From Solirubrobacterales bacterium (GTDB taxonomy: Bacteria; Actinomycetota; Thermoleophilia; Solirubrobacterales; 70-9), in contig SHVA01000005.1 of the NCBI GenBank assembly GCA_009691195.1, forward strand, positions 34,092 to 98,091: a stretch of DNA of 64,000 nt, read 5' to 3'. The position numbers and the translations under genes were made by a program. Positions within the stretch are counted from its first letter, which is position 1, and every line of letters starts with the position of its first letter. The notes under the pieces were generated by a model. The model searched no databases. It saw only the letters and a list, made by a program, of their open reading frames with translations, and had not been told where the DNA came from. Below, one piece after another: positions 1 through 11,668 of the stretch.

Positions 1-215
1 GGGTGGGCGGAAGGCTCGGCCTGTTTCCCGAGCGCATCTCGCTCGAGCGGGCCCACGACGAGATGCTCGTGATCACGCCGCCCGAGGACGCCTACGAGCT
101 CCACATCAACCTGATCCGCCACGGGCGCGCGCTCTGCCGGCCCCGGCCGCGCTGCGAGGGGTGCGAGCTGCGCCGGATGTGCCCCTGGTACCGCAAGCGG
201 GCCTCGCGGGACTGA
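1..215 (+). CDS. nth: Endonuclease III, C-terminal fragment (5' end outside window)
   Basis: This is the end of a base-excision-repair DNA glycosylase/AP lyase; the gene enters from the left edge, so only about 70 residues are visible. The fragment opens in the region after the catalytic Asp (GRLGLFP) and runs through HINLIRHGR, the usual lead-in to the iron-sulfur loop. Four cysteines follow in CRPRPRCEGCELRRMC. The spacing is C-X5-C-X2-C-X5-C, one residue shorter in the first gap than the usual C-X6-C-X2-C-X5-C of Nth and MutY. Identification rests on this C-terminal signature, so a MutY-like or other HhH-GPD protein is a weaker alternative. Confidence 0.8.
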   Translation, partial: VGGRLGLFPERISLERAHDEMLVITPPEDAYELHINLIRHGRALCRPRPRCEGCELRRMCPWYRKRASRD

Positions 216-253
216 CGAATTCCCGAGTCCTGCCTCTATATGCTGCTGGCCGG

Positions 254-640
254 ATGAAGCGCAGCACCTTCGTCATCTTCGGCCTCGTCGCCCTCTGCTT
301 CGCGATCCTGATCCCCGCCTGGGCGATCAACCGCGAGGGGGGAAGCGACGCCTCGCCGGGCTCGGTCCCGGCCAACCTCCAGGACGGCAAGGACCTGTTC
401 GTGATCAACTGCGGCTCCTGCCACACGCTGGCCAAGGCTGGAACCGACGGCGTCGTCGGCCCGAATCTCGACGACCTGCTGGCGCCTCCGAGCCCGACGC
501 CTCCCGACCCGAAGACGATCAAGCCTCGGGTGGCGGCCGCTATCGAGGACGGCGTGGGCGGACGGATGCCGGCTGGCATCCTCAGCGGCGAGCAGGCCGA
601 GACCGTGGCCGAGTTCGTCTCCCAGGTCGCGGGCCAGTAG
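254..640 (+). CDS. Membrane-anchored class I cytochrome c (single heme)
   Basis: A 128-residue electron-transfer protein. Residues 1-25 form a positively charged N-terminus and one hydrophobic segment (KRSTFVIFGLVALCFAIL), a signal anchor placing the domain outside the membrane. One heme-binding motif CGSCH follows, and the Met of GGRMPAG near the C-terminus is the likely sixth heme ligand. Size and layout fit the cytochrome c6/cbb3-subunit-like monoheme class. I chose the ATG at 254 because an upstream in-frame extension would put about 30 non-membrane residues before the signal segment. No oxidase or reductase partner is nearby, so the redox partner is unknown. Confidence 0.85.
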   Translation: MKRSTFVIFGLVALCFAILIPAWAINREGGSDASPGSVPANLQDGKDLFVINCGSCHTLAKAGTDGVVGPNLDDLLAPPSPTPPDPKTIKPRVAAAIEDGVGGRMPAGILSGEQAETVAEFVSQVAGQ

Positions 641-814
641 CCGGCCCCCGCGCCTGATCCCCAGAATTGGGGAGTTCGCGGGCATTTTGCACGCGTATAG
701 TCCCGCGGGTCTGTGGATCTGTGGGACGCAGGGCAGCAACCCCCGCACCCTGCGGCCCTTGCTCGTGTTCTCGGGCCGCACAACCAACCGAGAGATTCAG
801 AGAGGAGCATCAAC

Positions 815-2042
815 TTGAGTGCAATTGACCATCCCCAGCGCGCGCCCAGGCGCGGTCGCCTTGCAATGGCGGGCTGCTGGCGCTCGTAGCAGTGCTTTCG
901 CTGAGCCTGCTTCCAGGCACCGCGGACGCGAAGAAGAAAAAGAAGAAGGCTTCCAACCAGACGGTCCGGGTGATGAGCCGGAACTTGTATCTGGGTGCGG
1001 ACCTGACTCCCGGCCTGCAGGCCGGGAGCCTGGACCCGTTCGTCGATGCAGCGGTGCGATCGTGAACCAGGTTGACGCGACGGACTTCCCGACGCGGTCG
1101 ACGGCGCTCGCGAATGAGATTCGGAGCCAGAAGCCCGACCTGGTGGGCCTGCAGGAGGTCGCTCTGTGGCGGACTGCCCCGGACCCCGACCTCGGTCCCC
1201 AGCTAAGCGGCATCCCGGTGGCAACGGACGTCGAGTACGACTTCCTTCAGCTGCTTCTCGACAAGCTCAACGCGAACGGCCAGCTGTACAAAGCTGTCGT
1301 GGTCAAGCCGGAGTTCGACTTCGAGGCTCCCGTCAACGACGACGGCAATGGGTCGGGTTTCGCCGGCGCTGACCGCAACGCACGTTTGACGATGAGGGAC
1401 GTGATCCTCGCACGCAAGGGCGTGAAAACGTCGAAGCCGAAGAGCGGCACCTACAACAACCTGTTGCAGGTGTCGGTTTCGGGTTTCCCCATCGACGTGA
1501 CGCGTGGCTGAACTTCGTTGGACGCCAAGGTGGGCAACAGCAAGACGTTCCACTTCGTCAACACGCATTTCGAGGCGTTCGACTCAGGAGTCAGCAACAC
1601 AATGCACACCGTCACGCCTGACGGCACCTCGCCGGTCGGCAAGGGCGAGATTCGCCAGGCTCAGGCCCAGGAGCTGGTCGGTACGGGCGGGCCTGCCAAG
1701 AGCAAGCTGCCGACGATCCTCCTCGGTGACCTGAACCCGGACGACGACACGGTCGCGCAGAACGGCGACCAGCTCGCCTACGGTGCCGTCGCCGCCGGCG
1801 GGTTCAAAGACCGCAGCACGGCGACTCCGCTCGGCTGCTGTCTCTCGGACCCCAACCTGGTCGGCGGGTTGCTCGCCGATTTCGACCATCAGGTGGACCA
1901 CATCCTCGCCAACACCAGGGCGATCAAGTTCATCAAGGGTGCGGTCACGGGAAGGGCGATCGTGGACGGTTTCTGGCCCTCGGACCACAACGGTCTGGCC
2001 AGCGTGCTGACGGTTCCGAAGGAGAAGCAGAAGAAGAAGTAG
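815..2042 (+). pseudogene. Broken secreted endonuclease/exonuclease/phosphatase-fold gene
   Basis: The pieces read together as one secreted protein of the DNase I-like (EEP) superfamily: a TTG start at 815 after an AGAGGAG site, a hydrophobic signal ([13 protein letters not shown]) followed by KKKKKK, then [34 protein letters not shown] and the C-terminal SDHNG catalytic His motif. Three lesions break it: a missing base near 877 (start frame to signal frame), a missing base near 1053 (VDAA to GAIVNQ), and an in-frame TGA at 1509-1511 where a Trp codon is expected (RG-stop-TSLDAKV). Catalytic residues survive on both sides, so decay looks recent. Sequencing error is possible, but three lesions in one gene make it unlikely. 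Confidence 0.8.
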
Positions 2043-2074
2043 GCAGGCCTCGACAGCCCGAGGAGGAGGCGCCG

Positions 2075-2112
2075 GCCCGCCCCCCCGCCACGCGCGGGGG
2101 GCGGGCTTTCGC
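2075..2112 (+). terminator. Rho-independent-type terminator after the EEP pseudogene
   Basis: An 11 bp perfect G/C stem (GCCCGCCCCCC at 2075-2085 pairing with GGGGGGCGGGC at 2096-2106) is followed by TTTCGCCTTTCT. It isolates the heat-shock operon from upstream transcription. Confidence 0.75.
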
Positions 2113-2128
2113 CTTTCTGGGCCCTTAG

Positions 2129-2160
2129 TTGATTTCGCGACGTTATCTGCCATACTCAGG
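2129..2160 (+). promoter_or_regulatory. Candidate promoter and half HspR site before dnaK
   Basis: TTGATT (2129-2134) and CATACT (2151-2156) are separated by 16 bp and each match four of six consensus bases. ACTCAGG at 2154-2160 resembles one half of the HspR inverted repeat (CTTGAGT-N7-ACTCAAG), but I could not find a matching left half at the right distance. Direct HspR control of this promoter is therefore weakly supported. Confidence 0.35.
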
Positions 2161-2211
2161 CTTAGATTTCTTAGGCAGGCAAGACCCAACAAGAGCTTTG
2201 GAGGAACAAGC

Positions 2212-4113
<1,902 letters not shown>

Positions 4114-4121
4114 GAGTCGCG

Positions 4122-4775
4122 ATGAGCACACCACGAGCCGAAGAGCCCGAGCAGGACTCGGGCCCGAGCCCCGATGAGCCCCAGCCCGCCCCGGCCGAGG
4201 TCGAGGGCGAGGAGGCCGCCCCGGCCGAGGTCGAGGGCGAGGAGGCCGCCCTCGACGGCGACGTCGTCGAGAGGGATTTCGACGAGCTGACCGAGGCCCA
4301 GCGGGAGCGCGACGAGTACCTCGAGCTCGCGAAGAGGACGAAGGCGGACTTCGAGAACTACCGCAAGCGCGTCGCGCGCGACCAGGCGGAGGCGCTGGCG
4401 CGCGGCAAGGGTCAGCTCGCGCGGCAGCTGATCCCGGCGCTCGACAACCTCGAGCGCGCTCTCCTGGTGTCCGGGATCGACCCCAGCTCCGACGGCGCCG
4501 GCGAGGACGATCCCCCGAGCGGGGAGGTGTCGGCCAAGGACGCGCTCGCCGAAGGCGTCGCTCTCGTCTACCGCGAACTGCGCTCGACCCTGGAGCGCGC
4601 AGGGGTCCAGGCCTATGACCCGACGGGTGAGAAGTTCGACCCGGCGCTGCACGAGGCGCTCTCGACCCGAGCCGAGGAGGGGGTGGAGCCGGGCGAGGTC
4701 GTTGAGACCCTGGAGAAGGGCTACCGCCTCGACAGCCAGGTGCTGAGGCCGGCCCGGGTCGTGGTCGGCGAGTAG
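4122..4775 (+). CDS. grpE: Nucleotide exchange factor GrpE
   Basis: Homodimeric factor that releases ADP from DnaK. 217 residues: about 60 acidic, low-complexity residues, then the long helix ([16 protein letters not shown]) and the beta domain ending [11 protein letters not shown], which contacts DnaK. The N-terminal tail holds a perfect tandem duplication of ten residues ([10 protein letters not shown] twice). It starts 8 bp after dnaK and ends 8 bp before dnaJ, so it is co-transcribed. Confidence 0.96.
   Translation: MSTPRAEEPEQDSGPSPDEPQPAPAEVEGEEAAPAEVEGEEAALDGDVVERDFDELTEAQRERDEYLELAKRTKADFENYRKRVARDQAEALARGKGQLARQLIPALDNLERALLVSGIDPSSDGAGEDDPPSGEVSAKDALAEGVALVYRELRSTLERAGVQAYDPTGEKFDPALHEALSTRAEEGVEPGEVVETLEKGYRLDSQVLRPARVVVGE
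4188..4247 (+). repeat. Perfect 30 bp tandem duplication inside grpE
   Basis: Two identical 30 bp units (4188-4217 and 4218-4247) encode [10 protein letters not shown] twice in the disordered acidic tail. The absence of any base difference suggests a recent duplication. Length change here should be tolerated because it lies outside the structured part of GrpE. Confidence 0.95.
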
Positions 4776-4783
4776 GAGGAGGC

Positions 4784-5908
4784 ATGGCGCGAGATTTCTA
4801 TGAGGTGCTCGGCGTGGACCGCAAGGCGAACCAGGACGAGATCAAGAAGGCCTACCGCCAGCTCGCCCGCGAGTCCCATCCCGACCGCAATCCCGACGAT
4901 CCCGAGGCCGAGGAGCGGTTCAAGGAGATCCAGCAGGCCAACGACGCCCTCTCGGACCCCGAGAAGCGCAAGCAGTACGACGCCGGCGGCATGTTCTCCG
5001 GCCTCGGTGGAGCGCCGGGAGGCGGCGGCTTTCCGGGCGGAGGCTTCAGCGGCGACGTGGGCGACATCTTCTCCAACCTCTTCGGGCGCGGGCGCGGCGG
5101 CGGGACCGAGCCGCGCGCTGCGGCCGGCCGCGACCTCGAGACCGAGGTGAACCTGAGCTTCGACCAGGCCGTGCACGGCACCCAGATCACCGTGACCGTC
5201 CCCACCACCGGCCCCTGCCCGACCTGCGGCGGCACCGGCGCCGAGCCCGGCACCTCCCCCCGGGTCTGCCCTCGCTGCGAGGGCCGCGGCATCGACTCCC
5301 AGAGCCAGGGCTTCTTCTCGATCAGCCAGCCGTGCCCGGAGTGCGGCGGCGCGGGGCAGCTGATCGACGACCCCTGCGCTACCTGCGGCGGCCAGGGCAT
5401 CACCCGGCAGACCAAGCGCTACCGGGTCAACATCCCTGCCGGAGTGCACGACGGCAGTCGTATCCGGCTCGCCGGCAAGGGGGAGGCCGGGATCCGTGGC
5501 GGCCCTCAGGGCGACCTCTACGTGACCACGCGGGTGGCGCCCTCGACGGTCTTCAAGCAGCGGCCCGACGGGAACCTCGAGGTGGAGCTCCCCGTGACGC
5601 TCCCCGAGGCGATCCAGGGCGCGACGGTGGAGGTGCCGACGATCGACGGCAGCAAGCGCATCCGGATCCCGCCCGGCACCCGCCACGGCTCCACCCAGCG
5701 TCTGCGGGGGGAAGGACCCCCGAGGACGAGCGGGAAGGGGCGCGGCGACATCTATTACCGGGTTGCGCTCGACGTGCCCGGCGAGCTCAACGACGAGCAG
5801 CGCGAGGCGGTCGAGGGGCTGGCGAAGGCGTTCAACGGCTCGGATCCCCGCGAGGACCTGCTGAAGCAGGCGGCTCGGTCCGACGGGTCCGGCAAGGTGG
5901 ATGACTGA
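4784..5908 (+). CDS. dnaJ: Chaperone DnaJ (Hsp40, type I)
   Basis: Co-chaperone that delivers substrates to DnaK and stimulates its ATPase. 374 residues with the full type I layout: J domain with the essential HPD (ESHPDRN, near residue 33), a Gly/Phe-rich linker (about 68-105), and four zinc-binding CxxCxGxG repeats ([32 protein letters not shown]). The two C-terminal beta domains follow. A GGAGG site sits just before the ATG. Its TGA stop shares one base with the hspR ATG, indicating translational coupling. Confidence 0.97.
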   Translation: MARDFYEVLGVDRKANQDEIKKAYRQLARESHPDRNPDDPEAEERFKEIQQANDALSDPEKRKQYDAGGMFSGLGGAPGGGGFPGGGFSGDVGDIFSNLFGRGRGGGTEPRAAAGRDLETEVNLSFDQAVHGTQITVTVPTTGPCPTCGGTGAEPGTSPRVCPRCEGRGIDSQSQGFFSISQPCPECGGAGQLIDDPCATCGGQGITRQTKRYRVNIPAGVHDGSRIRLAGKGEAGIRGGPQGDLYVTTRVAPSTVFKQRPDGNLEVELPVTLPEAIQGATVEVPTIDGSKRIRIPPGTRHGSTQRLRGEGPPRTSGKGRGDIYYRVALDVPGELNDEQREAVEGLAKAFNGSDPREDLLKQAARSDGSGKVDD

Positions 5909-6405
5909 TGGCTGCCCGCAGGTCCCGGGACGACAAGGACGAGGGTGCCCCCCTGGACCAGGCGCGCGGCGTCTTCATGATCTCCGTCGCCGCCGAGCTG
6001 GCCGAGATGCATCCCCAGACCCTGCGCATGTACGAGGCCAGGGGGTTGATCAACCCGAAGCGCTCCCCGAAGAACACCCGCCTCTACTCCTACCTCGACG
6101 TCGAGCGGCTTCGGCAGATCCAGCGGATGACCAACGAGGGAGGGCTCAACCTCGCCGGCGTCCAGACCGTGCTCGAGCTCGAGGGCCGGCTCGAGGAGAT
6201 GCGCGCCCAGATGGCACAGATGCGGGAGCGCGCCGACGAGCTCGAGCGCGAGCTGATCCAGGAGGTCGAGCGCGTCCGGCGCTCGTTCAAGGCGGAGCTG
6301 GTGCCCTACGGCGCGTACAGCGCCGAGATCGGGCCCGGGGACCCGGGCTACGCGGTCCCGGTCAAACGCCGCTCCACGCGGAAGGGCCGGCCGGCGAAGG
6401 ACTGA
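5908..6405 (+). CDS. hspR: HspR, MerR-family heat-shock repressor
   Basis: Represses dnaK-operon and clpB promoters in actinobacteria by binding HAIR inverted repeats; DnaK acts as its co-repressor, giving feedback. 165 residues. A MerR winged-helix lies near residues 20-85 (MHPQTLRMYEARGLI, then LYSYLDVERL), followed by a coiled coil rich in Glu/Arg. The start overlaps the dnaJ stop by one base. A good HAIR site lies before clpB at 8069-8089. The 3' end overlaps the convergent hydrolase gene by 44 bp. Confidence 0.93.
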   Translation: MAARRSRDDKDEGAPLDQARGVFMISVAAELAEMHPQTLRMYEARGLINPKRSPKNTRLYSYLDVERLRQIQRMTNEGGLNLAGVQTVLELEGRLEEMRAQMAQMRERADELERELIQEVERVRRSFKAELVPYGAYSAEIGPGDPGYAVPVKRRSTRKGRPAKD

Positions 6406-7234
6406 GCAGCCGGCTCGTCACTCCTTCGATGGAGCCGATCCCGCCCAGCTCCGTCGGCTCGCTGTCGGTGAGCACGGCGAGCGAAATACGCACCCCACCG
6501 CGGTGGCGCAACAGCGACGCCTGGTGGGTGACCGCACCGCTGGTCCCGTCCTCTCCCGCCGGGCGCCAGCCGCCCTTGAACCAGACCCGCCAGCCATCAC
6601 CGGCGGCCGCCGGGATCCCCCATCGCTGCGCGGGGGTGACGCCGGCCAGCAGCCCCCGAGCGAAGCGCCTGTGCGGCCCGACCAGGTTCCGGTTGAGCCG
6701 CAGGTAGAAGCGGGCCATGTCGGCAGCGGTGATCTGCACGCCCCCCCAGAAGCCTGGCGCGGCCGTGAAGCTCCGCATCCCCGCCCGCGCGGCGACGTCC
6801 TCCATGCCGGCGTCTCCGACCCGCGTGTAGATGAAGTCGGCGGCGCCGTTGTCGGAGTAGGTGATCATCGAGGTCAGCGTCGAACGGGTATAGGCGTCGA
6901 GCGGCTCGTCGTCGCTGCGAAGCCGGCGCAGCTCGGCCGCGAGCAGCAGCACCTTGGAGGCGCTGGCCGAGCTGTGGGCGCGGTCCACGTCATAGCCGCG
7001 CAGCCGGCCCAGGGAGTCGAAGACGGCGAAGGAGACGCCTATGCGGGAGGCGGCGTAGTCCTCCGCCGCGCGCAGGCTCGCCGGCGCCGGGTAGCGCTGC
7101 GGCGGCCACGACGGCCGCGCTGAGCCGCGCCCGGCGGGGGGCGCCTCACTCCCAGCCGCGTCGCCGTCGGCAGCGACGAGCGCGGCGGCCAGGACCGCGG
7201 CGATCGCCGCCGTCAACAGGGGTCCTGCTATCAA
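6362..7234 (-). CDS. Secreted serine hydrolase, class A beta-lactamase-like
   Basis: 290 residues with an N-terminal hydrophobic signal and a fold like class A beta-lactamases/penicillin-recognising enzymes. The active-site SxxK is SASK (near residue 92), the second motif is SDN in YSDNGAADF, and a KGG (FKGGW) stands where KTG is usual. It lacks an obvious omega-loop ExxLN, so true beta-lactamase activity is doubtful; this class often contains uncharacterised esterases or peptidases. The start is a TTG at 7234 with no clear ribosome site. It is divergent from the next gene, the two starts being only about 8 bp apart. Confidence 0.75.
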   Translation of the reverse strand: MIAGPLLTAAIAAVLAAALVAADGDAAGSEAPPAGRGSARPSWPPQRYPAPASLRAAEDYAASRIGVSFAVFDSLGRLRGYDVDRAHSSASASKVLLLAAELRRLRSDDEPLDAYTRSTLTSMITYSDNGAADFIYTRVGDAGMEDVAARAGMRSFTAAPGFWGGVQITAADMARFYLRLNRNLVGPHRRFARGLLAGVTPAQRWGIPAAAGDGWRVWFKGGWRPAGEDGTSGAVTHQASLLRHRGGVRISLAVLTDSEPTELGGIGSIEGVTSRLLSPSPAGPSAWSGV

Positions 7235-7242
7235 GCGAGGGC

Positions 7243-7668
7243 GTGGTGGTCTCAGAGGAGAATCGTCGCAGGCAGGAGTCGGCGCTGTCGGCGCCCGACG
7301 TGCGCGCCCTCTCGTGGATCTCGGGAACGGGCAGGCTTGCGATCGCGGCGGGGCTGGCGCTGGCTCCGCGCAAGGCGCTGGCCGCGCTCGGCTTCGAGGA
7401 CCACTCCAGCGCGACGGTGGTGGTCGCCCGCATCGCCGGGGCCCGAGACGCCGTCCTGGGCGCGGCGACCCTGCTCGCCCTCAATGACCCGGCCCGGTTG
7501 CGCGCGGCCAGCCTCGCCAACGCCGTCGCCGACGCCGGCGACGCCGCCACCTTCGGGGCCGCCGCAACTGGCGACCGTGACCTCCGGGCGGCGGCGCTGC
7601 GGGGGGTCGCCGCCGCGGCGCCCGCGGCGCTCGCCGGCCTCTGGGTCGCGTGGAGGGTTCGGCCCTAG
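7243..7668 (+). CDS. Small membrane protein of unknown function
   Basis: 141 residues, alanine-rich, with three or four hydrophobic segments (LAIAAGLALAP; VVVARIAGARDAVLGAATLLAL; GVAAAAPAALAGLWVAW). I do not recognise a catalytic motif; the pattern resembles DUF4267-like membrane proteins, but that is weak. GTG start at 7243 with GCGAGGG just upstream. Its TAG stop overlaps the stop of the convergent gene (CTAG). Confidence 0.6.
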   Translation: MVVSEENRRRQESALSAPDVRALSWISGTGRLAIAAGLALAPRKALAALGFEDHSSATVVVARIAGARDAVLGAATLLALNDPARLRAASLANAVADAGDAATFGAAATGDRDLRAAALRGVAAAAPAALAGLWVAWRVRP

Positions 7669-7943
7669 ACCGCTTCGCTCGGCGCCAACCCCGCGTCGCC
7701 GAGAGCTTCGTTCTGGTCCAGGTAGACGCGCCAGTAGGCGATCACCTCGTTGCCGTTCAGCATCTGCCGCAGCATCCCCCGCATTCCCTCGTGGCCCTCG
7801 TACTTGGGCTCGGGGAGATCCGGGTGGTAGACCTCGACCTCCTCGGCGAAGTAGTCGATGATCTCCTCGACCCCTCCTCGGTTGAACGCCTCCATCAGCT
7901 CGTTGTAGATGCGGAGGTTCCGCTCCGAGCGCTTCTCGTTCAT
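7665..7943 (-). CDS. SnoaL-like / NTF2-fold protein
   Basis: 92 residues. The opening (NLRIYNELMEAFNRGG, then IIDYFAEEVEVYHPDLPEP and YEGHEGMRGMLRQML) is the typical start of a SnoaL-like alpha+beta barrel domain. Such proteins bind or isomerise small ligands, and the substrate here is unknown. It is shorter than the usual 110-140 residues and lacks the last beta strands, so it may be C-terminally truncated. ATG at 7943 follows AAGGA closely. Confidence 0.6.
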   Translation of the reverse strand: MNEKRSERNLRIYNELMEAFNRGGVEEIIDYFAEEVEVYHPDLPEPKYEGHEGMRGMLRQMLNGNEVIAYWRVYLDQNEALGDAGLAPSEAV

Positions 7944-8068
7944 TCCTTCACCCGCTGACAAGGCACTCCGAAGTAGCGGCTGTCGAGAACGCGGTAGCCA
8001 ATCCCGTACTGACGACAAGCCCATCCACACGAGTGGCTTGCTCAACCCGGCCGGCCAACCTACTCATA

Positions 8069-8099
8069 GTTGAGTCGCTTAGACTCATATTTCTTTACT
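8069..8099 (+). promoter_or_regulatory. HAIR element (HspR operator) and clpB promoter
   Basis: GTTGAGT (8069-8075), seven bases, ACTCATA (8083-8089): a close match to the HspR consensus CTTGAGT-N7-ACTCAAG. TTGAGT also serves as a plausible -35, with TTTACT at 8094-8099 as -10 (18 bp spacer), so bound HspR would cover the promoter. Together with hspR at 5908 this supports HspR control of clpB. Confidence 0.8.
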
Positions 8100-8130
8100 T
8101 TTGGGGCATGAACCGGTACCATGCCTCCAT

Positions 8131-10746
<2,616 letters not shown>

Positions 10747-10828
10747 AAGCGGCCCTCGCTACCCACTATTCGGAAGCGCATCCTGCGCGGCTCAAGAAAG
10801 CCCGCCTCAGGCGCCGACTCAACTAGTA

Positions 10829-10846
10829 CCGGGAGCTGCCTCCCGG
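10829..10846 (+). terminator. Hairpin after clpB
   Basis: CCGGGAG (10829-10835) and CTCCCGG (10840-10846) form a perfect 7 bp stem with loop CTGC. There is no T-run, so termination would be weak or factor-dependent. Confidence 0.4.
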
Positions 10847-10861
10847 GTCGGCACCGACCAG

Positions 10862-11668
10862 ATGGAGCGAGGCTTGAGCGAGGCGAGGGCAAGGATGCTG
10901 CGCAGCACGGCCGCCAAGGCGAGGCGGCGGGCGACGCGCGCAGCGTGGCGGATCGAGGACACGCTTGCCGTGCCCGGCCGCGGTCCCACCCCTCCGGTGA
11001 CGCCCGGCCCCAGCGGTGCCAACGCCATCAGCCGGCTGCGCTGGCGCCTGGAGCGGCGATTCGCCGTGCCCCTGCTCGGGGCCTTCCTCGAGCGCGGCAG
11101 GCGCGGGCGCGTCGCCATCCTCTCGGGGCTCGCCGCCGCGGCCGTAGCCGCGCTCGCCGTGGGGGCGCTCGTCGCATCAGACGGTGGGACCGGCGCGCCC
11201 GCGACTGAGCCCGAGCCTCTCCAGGCAAGCTTCACCGAGCCGGCATCGCCCAAGCTCGAGGGCGTCACGCCCGACTTCCATCCCACGAGCGCAGCGGCGG
11301 ACGAGCCGGCGCGGACCGCTTCAGTACGCACAACGGGCGACGCCGACCCCAAGGCCCTCGCCGATGCCCGGCGCTTCGCCGGCGCCTTCCTCGACTACGA
11401 GGTCGGTGTCAAGAGCACGCCGGTCGCCGAAGCTCTCGCGGCCACCAGCACCCGCGCGCTGGCCAAGGCGCTCGAGCACCGCCCGCCCCGGCTCCCGGCC
11501 GAGGGCAAGGTCCCGAGGGCGCGCCTGATCAACGTGCTGGCCGGTCCCGAGAAGGACGGGACGCTCGAGGTCAGCGTCGCGATCGCAAGGCTCGGGGCTG
11601 CATCCGAGCTCCGTCTGACGATGACCAAGCGGAAGTCACGCTGGCTGGTCAGCGAGGTGCGCGGCTGA
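10862..11668 (+). CDS. Single-pass membrane protein of unknown function
   Basis: 268 residues: a basic N-terminal cytoplasmic part (about 80 residues), one transmembrane helix (VAILSGLAAAAVAALAVGALVA), a low-complexity linker and an extracellular domain of about 110 residues (DARRFAGAFLDYEVG to WLVSEVRG). The outer domain loosely resembles TcpC/conjugation-like or lipoprotein accessory domains, but I cannot name a family. The stop overlaps the next gene's ATG by one base, so it is probably coupled to that cell-wall hydrolase and may hold it at the membrane. A TTG at 10874 with GGAG upstream is an alternative start. Confidence 0.65.
   Translation: MERGLSEARARMLRSTAAKARRRATRAAWRIEDTLAVPGRGPTPPVTPGPSGANAISRLRWRLERRFAVPLLGAFLERGRRGRVAILSGLAAAAVAALAVGALVASDGGTGAPATEPEPLQASFTEPASPKLEGVTPDFHPTSAAADEPARTASVRTTGDADPKALADARRFAGAFLDYEVGVKSTPVAEALAATSTRALAKALEHRPPRLPAEGKVPRARLINVLAGPEKDGTLEVSVAIARLGAASELRLTMTKRKSRWLVSEVRG

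Noticed and set aside
641..814. Possible riboswitch before the EEP gene
   Set aside because: The region has some pairing potential, but I could not fit it to a known aptamer core.
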